Below are positions 14,234 through 22,526 of a stretch of DNA of 38,622 bases, in pieces; positions within the stretch are counted from its first letter, which is position 1, and every line of letters begins with the position of its first letter. Source of the stretch: CAYRYU01 sp964428355 (GTDB lineage: Bacteria; Muiribacteriota; Ozemobacteria; Ozemobacterales; Ozemobacteraceae); the NCBI GenBank assembly GCA_964428355.1, contig CAYRYU010000066.1, forward strand, positions 1-38,622, in the 5' to 3' direction. Below the pieces are notes generated by a model that had not been told where the DNA came from, searched no databases, and saw only the letters and a program-made list of their open reading frames with translations. Made by a program: the position numbers and the translations under genes.

Positions 14234-15610
14234 TCAGTTTCCCGTTCCTGCGCCCTGGGAAGGACCTTCGAAAAAGCGGTCCTGCTCTGGGAAACGGGCG
14301 GTGATGGCGGAAACGGCGGCGAGATTGGGGTCCTTTTCCTTCATCCGGGACGGATCGTCGACCATCGACAGGTTCAGCCCAGCCCACCTGAACATGGCAG
14401 GCTGGACTCCGTCGCTGTAGTCACGCAGCCGGGTGAAGAAAGCCGTGAACCGGTCCTTCTTTACCGGGGAGTCGGGCAAGAGAAGGAGGAGTCTGTACAG
14501 GGCGATAACCTTGGTCTGGAAGAAGAACTGTTGCTTCTTGTCCTGCAACTGTACGAGAGGCTTTTCGAGCAGAGTCTCGAGATGGACTTTTGCCCAATAG
14601 AGGCTCGCGGAAAAGATCCGGAGCAGCCGCCGGTAGTTCGTCGCGCCGTTGGCGAGAAGACGTTTCTGCTTCCACAGGTAACCGAGGTTCTCAGGGTTGA
14701 AATCGGCCATAACCCTCTCGGCGTCCGGCTGGATCTCGCGGATGAAGCGAAAGGCTTCGCGGGCCAGGTCGTAGGTGTCGGATGCAAGGCGCTCGACGAG
14801 TCGCAGCGTTTCCAGGTTCGGTTGGTCGAGGTTGGCCGATCTGATCGCTATCTGGTCCTTTTCCAGGCTCTTGACGCGCTCGACGAGGAACGTCGATTCC
14901 ATGAAGGCGTTCGTCAGCAGCTGAAGGCGTGCCCACGCCAGGATAGTTTCCTTGTTCCCCCCCTTTTCGGCGAGGACCTGGTCGATGTTCTTTCCCGGTT
15001 CGAGCAGGAGGGCGAGGACCGCCTCCCTTTCGACATCGGCCTGGGAAACGCTCAAGCCCGTTCCCCCGGCTTTTGGCGTGAGCGGGGCGAACAGCCAGGT
15101 CTCCGCCTGGTACTCCCCAAGGCCGATCCCGGCTTCCCACGAGAAGGTGACGTCGGCCTGGACGAGGTTCTGATCGACGGAGGCTGATGATCCCGGTTCC
15201 AGACGGCGGGCTTTGACCTGGAGTTTGAAATCCCTGACCTGATCGTACAGGGGCCCCCATTTCTTGCTTATCGCTCCGTCGGTGACGGGATCGATACGGC
15301 CCCAGGGCGGATTCCGATCCTCGATCGTGGAGAAAAAGACGGATTCACCGTCTCGTATTCCCGAAGGAGTATCGTTCCCGTTCTCGATTCCCAGGGTTTC
15401 CAGTCCCTGGGGGTTGACGGTCATCTCCTGGTAGCAGTCCTCGATGACTTTCTGCGTCAGGAGCAGGCCGGTGAAATGCTCGGCTCCGAACTCGAGTTCA
15501 TTCCGGCTTCCCCTCAGGAAGTTGATGAACCCGGCCCCCAGGACACCCAGTATGAGGAGACCGATGATCACTTCGGGAAGGGTGGTTCCGCGGCCGCGTA
15601 TCCAGGTCAT
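14234..15610 (-). CDS. unusually long prepilin-type protein (operon 2, last gene)
   Basis: A 458-residue protein with class III signal RGRG/TTLPEVIIGLLILGV: cleavage after Gly8, Glu at +5 and a membrane helix to about 30. Residues 30-190 resemble a minor pseudopilin domain. From about 200 to 440 it turns into a long alpha-helical region rich in Leu, Arg and Glu (for example ERVKSLEKDQIAI, TLRLVERLASDTYDL, FFTRLRDYSDG) with no match I recognise. Normal pseudopilins have 130-250 residues, so this is a pilin-helical-domain fusion. I chose ATG 15610, which overlaps the upstream stop (ATGA); the frame is open much further upstream but only through the preceding gene. Confidence 0.8.
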   Translation of the reverse strand: MTWIRGRGTTLPEVIIGLLILGVLGAGFINFLRGSRNELEFGAEHFTGLLLTQKVIEDCYQEMTVNPQGLETLGIENGNDTPSGIRDGESVFFSTIEDRNPPWGRIDPVTDGAISKKWGPLYDQVRDFKLQVKARRLEPGSSASVDQNLVQADVTFSWEAGIGLGEYQAETWLFAPLTPKAGGTGLSVSQADVEREAVLALLLEPGKNIDQVLAEKGGNKETILAWARLQLLTNAFMESTFLVERVKSLEKDQIAIRSANLDQPNLETLRLVERLASDTYDLAREAFRFIREIQPDAERVMADFNPENLGYLWKQKRLLANGATNYRRLLRIFSASLYWAKVHLETLLEKPLVQLQDKKQQFFFQTKVIALYRLLLLLPDSPVKKDRFTAFFTRLRDYSDGVQPAMFRWAGLNLSMVDDPSRMKEKDPNLAAVSAITARFPEQDRFFEGPSQGAGTGN

Positions 15611-16152
15611 TGCGGATTCCCCAGGTTCATGATTCCAACCCGCGTGATGAATTGAAAATCCTGTTTCTTGTTCGCAAGTATGAGATTCAACTGGATACTG
15701 TTGGGATCGAGACACGTGAAGGTTAGCCTGAGAACGGAATCTCCCAAAATCCTTTGGGAAGCGGGATCGAACTTGCCGGAGTAGTCGTTCCGATAGCTGA
15801 CAATACGGAAAAGGTCCTTCTCGAAAGTCTCGGAGTGGGTCTTGTCGACGGTCTGGTAAACCGTCAGCATCCTGTTCGTTATGTCCTTGCAGACCAGGAA
15901 GGAAGTGGTTTCGCCGAGGTGGGGGCGGACGATCTCGGTTCCCTTTCGGACCTCCTGCATGAGTTCGTCGGCGATCCGGCGCGCTTCCATCTGGAGAACC
16001 AGGCGCTCCCCGACTGTCCTCTGGGCATTCCCCTGGACCTGTACGAAAAAATGGTATGCGGTTCCGCCCACGAGCGTCAGAAGGACCATGACCACGATCA
16101 CCTCGACGAGCGTGGTGGCTCGGCGGTTCGGGATCCGGGGGTTCTCTTTCAT
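15607..16152 (-). CDS. prepilin-type pseudopilin (operon 2)
   Basis: A 181-residue pseudopilin-like protein. The N-terminus NRRATTLVEVIVVMVLLTLVG has the basic leader, the hydrophobic helix and Glu where +5 should be, but the residue before the cleavage site is Ala, not the usual Gly. Ala at -1 is tolerated in some prepilin peptidase substrates. The rest is a minor-pseudopilin (GspJ/PilW-like) domain. ATG 16152 is chosen because it overlaps the upstream stop in ATGA; a longer open frame upstream is the shadow of the previous gene. The stop overlaps the next gene in the same way. Confidence 0.82.
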   Translation of the reverse strand: MKENPRIPNRRATTLVEVIVVMVLLTLVGGTAYHFFVQVQGNAQRTVGERLVLQMEARRIADELMQEVRKGTEIVRPHLGETTSFLVCKDITNRMLTVYQTVDKTHSETFEKDLFRIVSYRNDYSGKFDPASQRILGDSVLRLTFTCLDPNSIQLNLILANKKQDFQFITRVGIMNLGNPQ

Positions 16153-17375
16153 TCGCCGAATGCGGGACTGCTGACCCGCACATAACCGCTGCCGTTGCTT
16201 CCGGACATTTCCGCAACCACGCGTTGCCCCTTTTTCACAGGGAAGGAATAGACGAGATCCTTTGCGGGATCGTAGTTGTTGGCTCCGCCGTAGCTGACGG
16301 GAACCACTGATGCGGTCTCCTCCCTCCCCTTGAAGAAGGCCGGACTGTAGCCGAAATCCTTCCTGATCCACGAAAAAACCGGCCGGTCTCCGAAAAGGAC
16401 CTCCTTGCCGTCGGTATCGAAAACGCGGACGATGATCGAAGCGACGATCTGCTCGATCGCAAAGTTGTAGGGGCGGATGGAAATCTCGCCGTCCTGGTTG
16501 GCGAGCCGGACTTCCCGGCCCTGAGCGGTAATGTCCATGTCTCCCCCGGGTTTGACGACCTGGGGGGGGGAAGGCGGGTTTCCCGTGCCCGGAGCGGGGG
16601 ACGTTCCGGTCGGGGTGTTTCCTGATTTTTCCCCTGTTACCGCGGCTTTGTCAGCGTCGTTGGCGAAGATCGCTGGAGCGGACCTGACGGGTGGGTCCTG
16701 GGTTCCGACGGGGGGGTCCGCGGGAGGCTCGCTTCCGGGGGGAGTGGCTCCCGTGATCCGGGTGATGTCGAAGACGTCCGAAGGACCGCTCAGGTCCTTG
16801 GTCATTTCGGTCGCCTTGGGCTGGTTGTCCTTGCGCTCCTGGAGAATCTCCTCGACCTTGGATGTGAAACCGGGAGGGTTTCCGGTGGGGAAATCCTTGT
16901 CGTCGAGATACGTGAAGACGAGCGGGTAGACCCGGTTCGTGATGTCGAGCAGGTCGTCAACCGCCTGGATGCGCCAGAAGAAGACCTGGCTGGAATCGAA
17001 GAGGCGGACCCGGATGTAGATGTCCACCTGCATGGGCCTGTTGGGGGCATCGAGGACGAAGGAATCGTAACTTCCGTCGAACAACGCCTGGCCGGTCTCG
17101 ATAGCGGGGCCGGCCTTGAAGAATCTGTCGGGCCATGGCCGGGAGTGGAGCTTTGCCGTTATCCGGGAGAATGCCGCCACGGCGATATTGAACATGCCCT
17201 GCCGGACGTCGAGGTGCCTGAGTTCGGTCCTGTACCCTCGGTTCAGGGTCGATACCGAGTAGACGAAAAAGCCCAGGGCGATGATCCCCAATATTACCAG
17301 GGGAATCACCAGTCCCGACCGGAGGTTCCATGGGTTCATGAGTGGGGCATGCTCTCTCTTCAATTCGTGGACCAT
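16149..17375 (-). CDS. GspK/PilX-like minor pseudopilin (operon 2, first gene)
   Basis: A 408-residue protein with an N-terminal anchor at about 21-43 (SGLVIPLVILGIIALGFF) after a leader ending in Ser-Gly. If cleaved after that Gly, +5 is Pro, not Glu, so it matches the Glu-less GspK type, like the 754-residue protein of operon 1. Residues 45-190 are a soluble domain; about 195-285 is a Pro/Gly/Thr-rich low-complexity linker; about 290-408 is a beta-rich end domain (DGKEVLFGDRPVFSW, GSGYVRVSSPAF). The ATG at 17375 has AAGGGA about ten bases upstream; a second ATG at 17339 would shorten it by 12 residues and lacks a site. The order K-like, pilin, pilin repeats that of operon 1. Confidence 0.72.
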   Translation of the reverse strand: MVHELKREHAPLMNPWNLRSGLVIPLVILGIIALGFFVYSVSTLNRGYRTELRHLDVRQGMFNIAVAAFSRITAKLHSRPWPDRFFKAGPAIETGQALFDGSYDSFVLDAPNRPMQVDIYIRVRLFDSSQVFFWRIQAVDDLLDITNRVYPLVFTYLDDKDFPTGNPPGFTSKVEEILQERKDNQPKATEMTKDLSGPSDVFDITRITGATPPGSEPPADPPVGTQDPPVRSAPAIFANDADKAAVTGEKSGNTPTGTSPAPGTGNPPSPPQVVKPGGDMDITAQGREVRLANQDGEISIRPYNFAIEQIVASIIVRVFDTDGKEVLFGDRPVFSWIRKDFGYSPAFFKGREETASVVPVSYGGANNYDPAKDLVYSFPVKKGQRVVAEMSGSNGSGYVRVSSPAFGE

Positions 17376-17577
17376 GATATCCGTTCCCTTCTTGGAGATC
17401 CAGGATTAGTTACGGTCCAAATACCCGGCGGGTTTGGAAAAATTGCGATTATCATCCAACCCCGGACAGATTTTGATTCGGAGAATGTGGGGATTGGGAT
17501 GGGATGTTGGGCAGATATGGTAGAATGGGGATGAAATCGGGGGTGGTCGACCTGATCACCCGGGAAAGGAATCTGCC

Positions 17578-18156
17578 ATGAACAAACGATTGGTGGTGGT
17601 CATCGTTCTCTGTCTCGCCGGAATCAGCGCCCCTGCGTGGGCTCTCTTCTGCCCCTATTGCGGGGTTCAGGCCGCCGATGATGCCAGGTTCTGCCAGAAG
17701 TGCGGGAAAGCGATCCCGGTGGTAAATTCAACGTCAGCGCCGGTGTCGGGAGCGGCAACCACCCCAACGGAAACGGGTTCCACTGAAACCCTGTCCGCTC
17801 CGCCTTCGCCAAGGGCCTTCCAGGTGACGAGCCACTATCTGAACATTGAAGGCCAGAGGTTGTCGAGGAACGGCCTGTTCTGGATCGCCGAGATCGTTGG
17901 GGAGCGGGCCAGGATCTGGTGCGTGAACGAGCCACCGGAATACGGAATGGTCATGGGCTGGGTTTCCTTTCCGGAACTCGAAAAACGAACCACCTGGAAG
18001 AGAGATGCTGCCTTCTACTGCATTGAACCGCCCCCGCCGACCGCGGAGATCGTGGTCGTCCACCAGAGGCCCTATTGGCGCCACTGGACTCCCCGGCCCT
18101 TCCTGTATCGTGGTCACCACGGGCGCGGCCATGGCCACCGTCACGGTGGATTCTGA
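17578..18156 (+). CDS. exported zinc-ribbon protein with His-rich tail
   Basis: A 192-residue protein whose signal peptide (1-22, ending AWA) is followed at once by a zinc ribbon: CPYC (25-28) and CQKC (39-42) with the usual spacing. Zinc ribbons of this kind normally stay in the cytoplasm, so its placement at the mature N-terminus of an exported protein is unusual. A Ser/Thr/Pro-rich linker (about 48-80) leads to a compact SH3-like domain (about 80-150, with GLFWIAEIVGERARIWCV-type strands). The last 25 residues are rich in His, Gly and Arg and could bind metal. AAAGGAA precedes the ATG. It stands alone, divergent from pseudopilin operon 2. Confidence 0.75.
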   Translation: MNKRLVVVIVLCLAGISAPAWALFCPYCGVQAADDARFCQKCGKAIPVVNSTSAPVSGAATTPTETGSTETLSAPPSPRAFQVTSHYLNIEGQRLSRNGLFWIAEIVGERARIWCVNEPPEYGMVMGWVSFPELEKRTTWKRDAAFYCIEPPPPTAEIVVVHQRPYWRHWTPRPFLYRGHHGRGHGHRHGGF

Positions 18157-18192
18157 CCCTGGTTTTCCTGACCCCGTCAACCGGGCTCCGGC

Positions 18193-19644
18193 TCAATTCC
18201 CGGGACGGATTCCCAGCATCTGGCGAAGGTCCTGGACAGACCTCTGGAGCGTGATGATGTTCGCCTGAAGTTGCTGGGAATGCCTGGAGTTCTCCTCCGA
18301 AACCTCCGCGGTTTCCTGGACAGCATGGTTCAATTTGGACATCGTCTGTTCCGACTGCTCCAGGCCGGCAGTCTGCTCTTCCGAAGCCTTCTCGATTTCG
18401 CCCACCAGCATCGTCGCCTTCTTGAAATTCTCGTTGATTTCCTGGAACTCCTTCTGCGCCGTCTTTTCCAGTTCGAGTTCCTTCTGAACCATTTCGATCG
18501 AGGTGCCCAGGAGGGTGGCCGTGTTCTTTGACGCTTCCGCTGAGCGCCTCGCCAGGTTACGGACCTCGTCCGCCACCACGGCGAACCCCGCGCCCGCAGT
18601 TCCAGCCCGCGCCGCCTCGACGGCGGCGTTCAAGGCGAGAAGGTTCGTCTGGAAGGCAATCTCATCGATGGTCCTGATGATCTTGGCGGTTTCGTGGGTA
18701 GTTCCCATGGTCTGTTCCATGGCAATGGCCACCTCGGCCAATCTGGTGTTTGCGGCATCGAGGGCGACCGCGGTATCTATGATCACGGTCTTCATGAAAT
18801 CGGAATTCTTGCTGTTTGCGCGGGTCATTTCCGAGATCTTCTGAAGGGAACCGGTCGTTTCCGCGATCTCGGCGGCCTGGTGGGTGGCGTTGCCCGAAAG
18901 TTTGGAGCTTGTCCTGAGGAGATCGTTGGACGTCTGGTTGATCTGGGAAACGCTGCGGGAAAGCGTTTCGTGAAGGAAGGAAAGCGGGGCGGCAATCGAA
19001 CGGTAGAGAAGAACGGTGGCGAAAACCACCAGAAGGACGCCCCCCGCCAGAATGCAAAGGATGATAGCTGATCCCCGGGGGGCCCTTCCTCCGAACTCGG
19101 CGACGACGTTGGCCGTCGATTCATCGAGGAGCCGCTGGCAGTCCTGCCGGATTGCTTCCATATCGGCGGATAGTTGACGGTTCGACTCGACAAGAGCGAG
19201 AACCCTGGAACTCAGGCCTGAAGTCGAAGGGTCGGGAATCCGGTCGAGTTCCATATCCATGCTGGCGATTTGGGATAGATTTCCGCATAAGGATTGGAAT
19301 TTGTCCCTGAAGGAAGCCAGTTTCGTGCCGAGCTGGTTGACCCATGCAGGGGAAACGGCGCCTCCCTCGTGACCAAGCACGCGCAACCGGTCATCGAGTG
19401 TTCCGGAATGCCTGGAAAAGGAATCGGCATGATTTTGGGCCTGGGAACGTTCGAAGGATCTCGCATCGGAAAGCATTTCGAGGAGCAAGCAGGAGATTTC
19501 CCTGGAAGATTCCCTGGTGGAAATGATTACGGACTGGTCGAGATATGACCGGTAGACGCGATATGCGGCGGCGGAAAGGAGGATTTCGACTATCGAGATC
19601 CCGAGAAAAAACCCGATAATGAGGGGAAAAATCCGTCGTGTCAT
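18193..19644 (-). CDS. methyl-accepting chemotaxis protein
   Basis: A 483-residue chemoreceptor. Transmembrane helices at about 6-29 and 191-214 bracket a periplasmic helical sensor domain of the four-helix-bundle type. The cytoplasmic signalling hairpin has its conserved tip at about 324-368 (DEIAFQTNLLALNAAVEAAR, then AGFAVVADEVRNLA), which contacts CheA and CheW. No CheR-binding pentapeptide is seen at the C-terminus. The HAMP region is short and poorly conserved. GGAAGG precedes the ATG. No che genes lie in the window, so its kinase is encoded elsewhere; such receptors can also feed type IV pilus motility pathways. Confidence 0.95.
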   Translation of the reverse strand: MTRRIFPLIIGFFLGISIVEILLSAAAYRVYRSYLDQSVIISTRESSREISCLLLEMLSDARSFERSQAQNHADSFSRHSGTLDDRLRVLGHEGGAVSPAWVNQLGTKLASFRDKFQSLCGNLSQIASMDMELDRIPDPSTSGLSSRVLALVESNRQLSADMEAIRQDCQRLLDESTANVVAEFGGRAPRGSAIILCILAGGVLLVVFATVLLYRSIAAPLSFLHETLSRSVSQINQTSNDLLRTSSKLSGNATHQAAEIAETTGSLQKISEMTRANSKNSDFMKTVIIDTAVALDAANTRLAEVAIAMEQTMGTTHETAKIIRTIDEIAFQTNLLALNAAVEAARAGTAGAGFAVVADEVRNLARRSAEASKNTATLLGTSIEMVQKELELEKTAQKEFQEINENFKKATMLVGEIEKASEEQTAGLEQSEQTMSKLNHAVQETAEVSEENSRHSQQLQANIITLQRSVQDLRQMLGIRPGN

Positions 19645-19680
19645 TGAGATCCTTCCGCCAGACTTTTTCTTTTCGAATGA

Positions 19681-19710
19681 ACCATACCATCAACCCGCGG
19701 TTTTTTTCAA
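19681..19710 (-). promoter_or_regulatory. possible promoter of the chemoreceptor gene
   Basis: On the minus strand TTGAAA (19705-19710), 18 bp, TATGGT (19681-19686), ending 36 bp before the chemoreceptor ATG. The boxes match the sigma-70 consensus only moderately. No FliA-type (TAAA-N15-GCCGATAA) site is visible. Confidence 0.3.
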
Positions 19711-19884
19711 TCGCGAAAAACGAATCCGGACGTTGTCTCCACCGTTCCGTCTGCGTTCTGGAGCAATCTCGACGAAACCTTTTCTGGATCTGCCGCGGGG
19801 TTTGGGATCGGGGTTTCCGTTGCCAGCCGACCTCGTCGGGTGATAGCCTTGAACAAGGAAACCAGGCGCGAGGGAGGATTTTCC

Positions 19885-20574
19885 GTGGAGATCGTATTGG
19901 TAATCGTGGTTGTACTGGTAATCGGGGGAGTCGGTATCGTCGTCAACAATTATCTCGAAGCCAAGCGAACCGAGGCATGGAAGGCGGTGGGGAACCAGAT
20001 CGGGTTCAGATTCAGGGAACTGGGGAGCGAAGTCCCTGGATTCTCGAACTTCAAACTGTATGGCAAGGGGCATTCCCGCCGGGTGTACAACCTTATCGAA
20101 GGAGAGTTCGAAGGTGACCGCACCGTGGTGTTCGATTACGATTACACTGTGACGAGCCACTATTACCACAAGGGTAGGCGTCGGACCCGGAACACTACGC
20201 ACTATCAGACCCTCTGCGTCATCCACTCCAACGAGCTTTCGCTGTGCTCATTCTTCCTGCGGCCCGAGTATCTGGTTTACGATTTCCTAGGAAGCCTTTT
20301 CGGAGGGCAGGATTTCGATTTCAGCGAGGACCCAGAATTCTCGAAGTCCTTCGTTCTTCAGGGTGAGCATGAAGCGGAGGTTCGGGAGCTTTTCAACCCC
20401 AGGGTCAGGCGGGCTTTCCTGAAATTCAAGGGAGAGGAGATCCAGGTGGAGGGTCGGGGATCCGCCCTTCTTTTCAACCCCGGGAAAAGGATTCCTCCCG
20501 CGGATGCCAGGCTGCTGATCATGAAAGCCGTCAACGTCAAGAGGTCGCTTCTTCCCCCCGTGGAGAACGTCTGA
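19885..20574 (+). CDS. single-pass membrane protein of unknown function
   Basis: A 229-residue protein beginning with one strongly hydrophobic helix (about 2-20: EIVLVIVVVLVIGGVGIVV) and then a soluble domain of about 200 residues. Recurring elements, GQDFDFSEDPEFSKSFVL and GEHEAEVRELFNP, remind me of a widespread family of uncharacterised membrane proteins in environmental bacteria; I know no function. The GTG at 19885 is preferred as start since GGGAGGA lies six bases upstream; a GTG at 19840 in the same frame has no ribosome binding site and would put charged residues before the helix. It converges on the cyclic-nucleotide-binding gene with only three bases between stop codons. Confidence 0.7.
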   Translation: MEIVLVIVVVLVIGGVGIVVNNYLEAKRTEAWKAVGNQIGFRFRELGSEVPGFSNFKLYGKGHSRRVYNLIEGEFEGDRTVVFDYDYTVTSHYYHKGRRRTRNTTHYQTLCVIHSNELSLCSFFLRPEYLVYDFLGSLFGGQDFDFSEDPEFSKSFVLQGEHEAEVRELFNPRVRRAFLKFKGEEIQVEGRGSALLFNPGKRIPPADARLLIMKAVNVKRSLLPPVENV

Positions 20575-20577
20575 AAA

Positions 20578-21015
20578 TCAGATCAGTACAAGCTGGTCTC
20601 CGGCTTTCTTGAGACGTTCGGTGAGCATCACAATCATCTTCATGGCGAACCGGCGGTCTTCCCCCAGGATCTTCAGAAGCTGTCGTTCGGAGAGCACCAG
20701 AAGCCTGGTGAATGTCTTGGCCATTGCGGTGCCGGTGCGGGGGGATTTCTGAAGCAGGGCCATCTCGCCGAAGAATTGCCCCTCTCCGAGAGTGGCCAGG
20801 ACGAAGATATCGCCGTTGGGGCGTCTTCGCCTGATCTCGACCGTTCCGTCGAGGATGATGTAGAAGTTCCCGGCGGATTCCCCTTCCCAGAAGATCACCT
20901 CGGTGGGCTCGAACTCGACGAGGTATCGCGCCCATTCAGGGTTCTGGTTCAGAAGATGCTCGCGCTTCTTCTTGGGAAGGTAGGGCTTCACAACCCGCAT
21001 TTGCTTGGAGCTCAT
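20578..21015 (-). CDS. cyclic-nucleotide-binding domain protein
   Basis: A 145-residue protein that is almost entirely one cNMP-binding (CAP_ED) domain. The phosphate-binding cassette FGEMALLQKSPRTGTAMA (82-99) has the Gly-Glu pair and the Arg93-Thr94 positions that hold the ribose and phosphate of cAMP or cGMP. No DNA-binding or catalytic domain follows, so it would act through partner proteins. ATG 21015 is chosen because AGGAGA lies five bases upstream; a longer frame adds residues without domain character. It lies downstream of the aldo/keto reductase gene on the same strand, 137 bp away. Confidence 0.88.
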   Translation of the reverse strand: MSSKQMRVVKPYLPKKKREHLLNQNPEWARYLVEFEPTEVIFWEGESAGNFYIILDGTVEIRRRRPNGDIFVLATLGEGQFFGEMALLQKSPRTGTAMAKTFTRLLVLSERQLLKILGEDRRFAMKMIVMLTERLKKAGDQLVLI

Positions 21016-21152
21016 TTCGTTCTCCTGGGGTATCCTCTCTGTGCTTTCCTGGTTCGGAAGACCCCTCGCATCAATTCTGCTCGAACCTCCCCTTGCTGTC
21101 AAGACGTTCCTTCTCGAGGTCCCTTTGACGTCCCGCATCTTCCCCCGGTGTA

Positions 21153-22313
21153 TCAGCGGTCGAGATGCAGGAAATCAAGATCTTCCGGTGTCAGCATTTT
21201 CGCCAGTTCCAGGGACTGGACCGTTCTCCTCAACTGTTCGACCGTTCGGGGGCCGATGATCATGAAATCGGTTCTGGGATGGGCGAGAACATAGGCGTTT
21301 GCCAACTGATCGAGCGTGTAGCTCGTTCCGTGCTTCCCGTTGAACCTCTTCCTGAACTCCTCTGCCCTTCTGAAGCGCCTCTCGTTTGCTTCGTGGAAAA
21401 TGGCGTCGTGGACGTTCCTCCAGTAACGGTCCTGGGAGATTTTGAGTTGAAGGGCATTTTCGCGGGCGGTCTCCCAGCCCTTCGAGAAGATCGAGAACCC
21501 TCCGAGCGGTGAGTAGGTCATGAGCTTCACACCCTTCTGGAAATCCGGATCCATCATCTCCTCGTGTTTTACCTGGACTCCTCCGGAATGGATCGTTACA
21601 GGCCCCATTTCCAGGAGCGAAAAGTAGGGGCTGTTGCATACCGGGCCGACCAGTTCGGGATGATTCCCTGCAAGCTTGATGGCCTCCTCGACCCGGTGGG
21701 TTTCCCAGTTCGATACTCCCACCATGAGAAACTCCCTCTTGAGCATCGGATCCGAAAGGGCTTCGAATATCGTCCTTACAGGGGCTGGCGGTCGCTCCAC
21801 CTTCCGGTAATCCCGGAAATCCGCATCATCGCGGTGCATGAGGTAGATGCAGATCTGACGGTCGAACTTTGCCCTGGATTTGCGAAGCTCCTGGGAGATG
21901 TTCGCCATCGTCTGTTGCCTGGTACCGGCAAGTCGGCTGTAATAGGTTCCCGGTCCCAGGTCTCGCGGAAAGCCGCCCTTGGTGATCACATACAGGTCGG
22001 ATCTTCCCGTGGTCTTCAGCCAGTCAGCGAGGCGGGTCTCGATCGAGTCGGTGTAGATGGGGGCGGTGTCGAATGCGTTGATGCCGAGTCTCAGCGCTTC
22101 GTTCAGAACTTCGAGAGTCCTCGCGCCCGGTATTTTTCCAAGGTGGTCGGTTCCGAGGATCAGACGTGAGAGCTTCCGTGAAACTCCTGGTTTCTCAGAG
22201 ATCTCGACGTATTCCATGGCCGGCAAGGTTTCCGGAGCGCCGGCGTAGAGGGTAAAAATGGAAAGGAAGAACGCGAGCAGCAAGACCGTTGGAACGATTC
22301 TCAAATTCTTCAT
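21153..22313 (-). CDS. signal-anchored aldo/keto reductase
   Basis: A 386-residue aldo/keto reductase (AKR) preceded by a hydrophobic signal or anchor (about 7-26). The catalytic tetrad is visible: Asp82 (FDTAPIY), Tyr87, Lys112 (VITKGG) and His160 (YLMHRDD). AKRs use NADPH to reduce aldehydes and ketones and are normally cytoplasmic. The signal lacks a twin arginine, so either it is a membrane anchor with the barrel inside, or the enzyme is exported by Sec. The C-terminal end has the cofactor-phosphate-type pocket region (DFMIIGPRTVEQL). ATG 22313 has GAGGTGG upstream; the longer open frame lacks a site. A second AKR with Fe-S domains lies 3.5 kb away on the other strand. Confidence 0.88.
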   Translation of the reverse strand: MKNLRIVPTVLLLAFFLSIFTLYAGAPETLPAMEYVEISEKPGVSRKLSRLILGTDHLGKIPGARTLEVLNEALRLGINAFDTAPIYTDSIETRLADWLKTTGRSDLYVITKGGFPRDLGPGTYYSRLAGTRQQTMANISQELRKSRAKFDRQICIYLMHRDDADFRDYRKVERPPAPVRTIFEALSDPMLKREFLMVGVSNWETHRVEEAIKLAGNHPELVGPVCNSPYFSLLEMGPVTIHSGGVQVKHEEMMDPDFQKGVKLMTYSPLGGFSIFSKGWETARENALQLKISQDRYWRNVHDAIFHEANERRFRRAEEFRKRFNGKHGTSYTLDQLANAYVLAHPRTDFMIIGPRTVEQLRRTVQSLELAKMLTPEDLDFLHLDR

Positions 22314-22526
22314 GGGAAAATTCCACCTCGAGACCGTATCTGGTTTCTGGCATCGGCATGCAGCAAACCACGTGCCAGGATTTCCTGCCATCCCGCCGCA
22401 GCCTGTGAACGGGGCTTTAAGGTCGGAGGCCCGGAAAGGCGGTATTGGCATTGTGGAAAAACTGGACTTTGCCTGTTCACCTTTCGCGCAGTCGATTCGG
22501 GAACCAACCTCATGCAGGCGAGGGGG

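Noticed and set aside
14195..15187. 330-codon plus-strand open frame
   Set aside because: It is antisense to the long prepilin gene; the sense frame has the prepilin signal, operon overlaps and coding bias.
15611..16216. Upstream extension of the long prepilin gene to a 660-codon frame
   Set aside because: The extension is an out-of-frame reading of the preceding pseudopilin gene; ATG 15610 overlaps its stop and begins the prepilin leader.
4366..17375. A complete type II secretion or type IV pilus system
   Set aside because: No motor ATPase, platform protein, secretin or prepilin peptidase is present in the window, so only pilin-type subunits can be claimed.
17473..17526. Promoter for the zinc-ribbon gene using TAGAAT at 17521-17526
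   Set aside because: The -10-like box is good but no -35 box lies at acceptable spacing.
19711..19884. N-terminal extension of the membrane protein to GTG 19840
   Set aside because: No ribosome binding site exists there, whereas GGGAGGA lies at proper distance from GTG 19885 just before the membrane helix.
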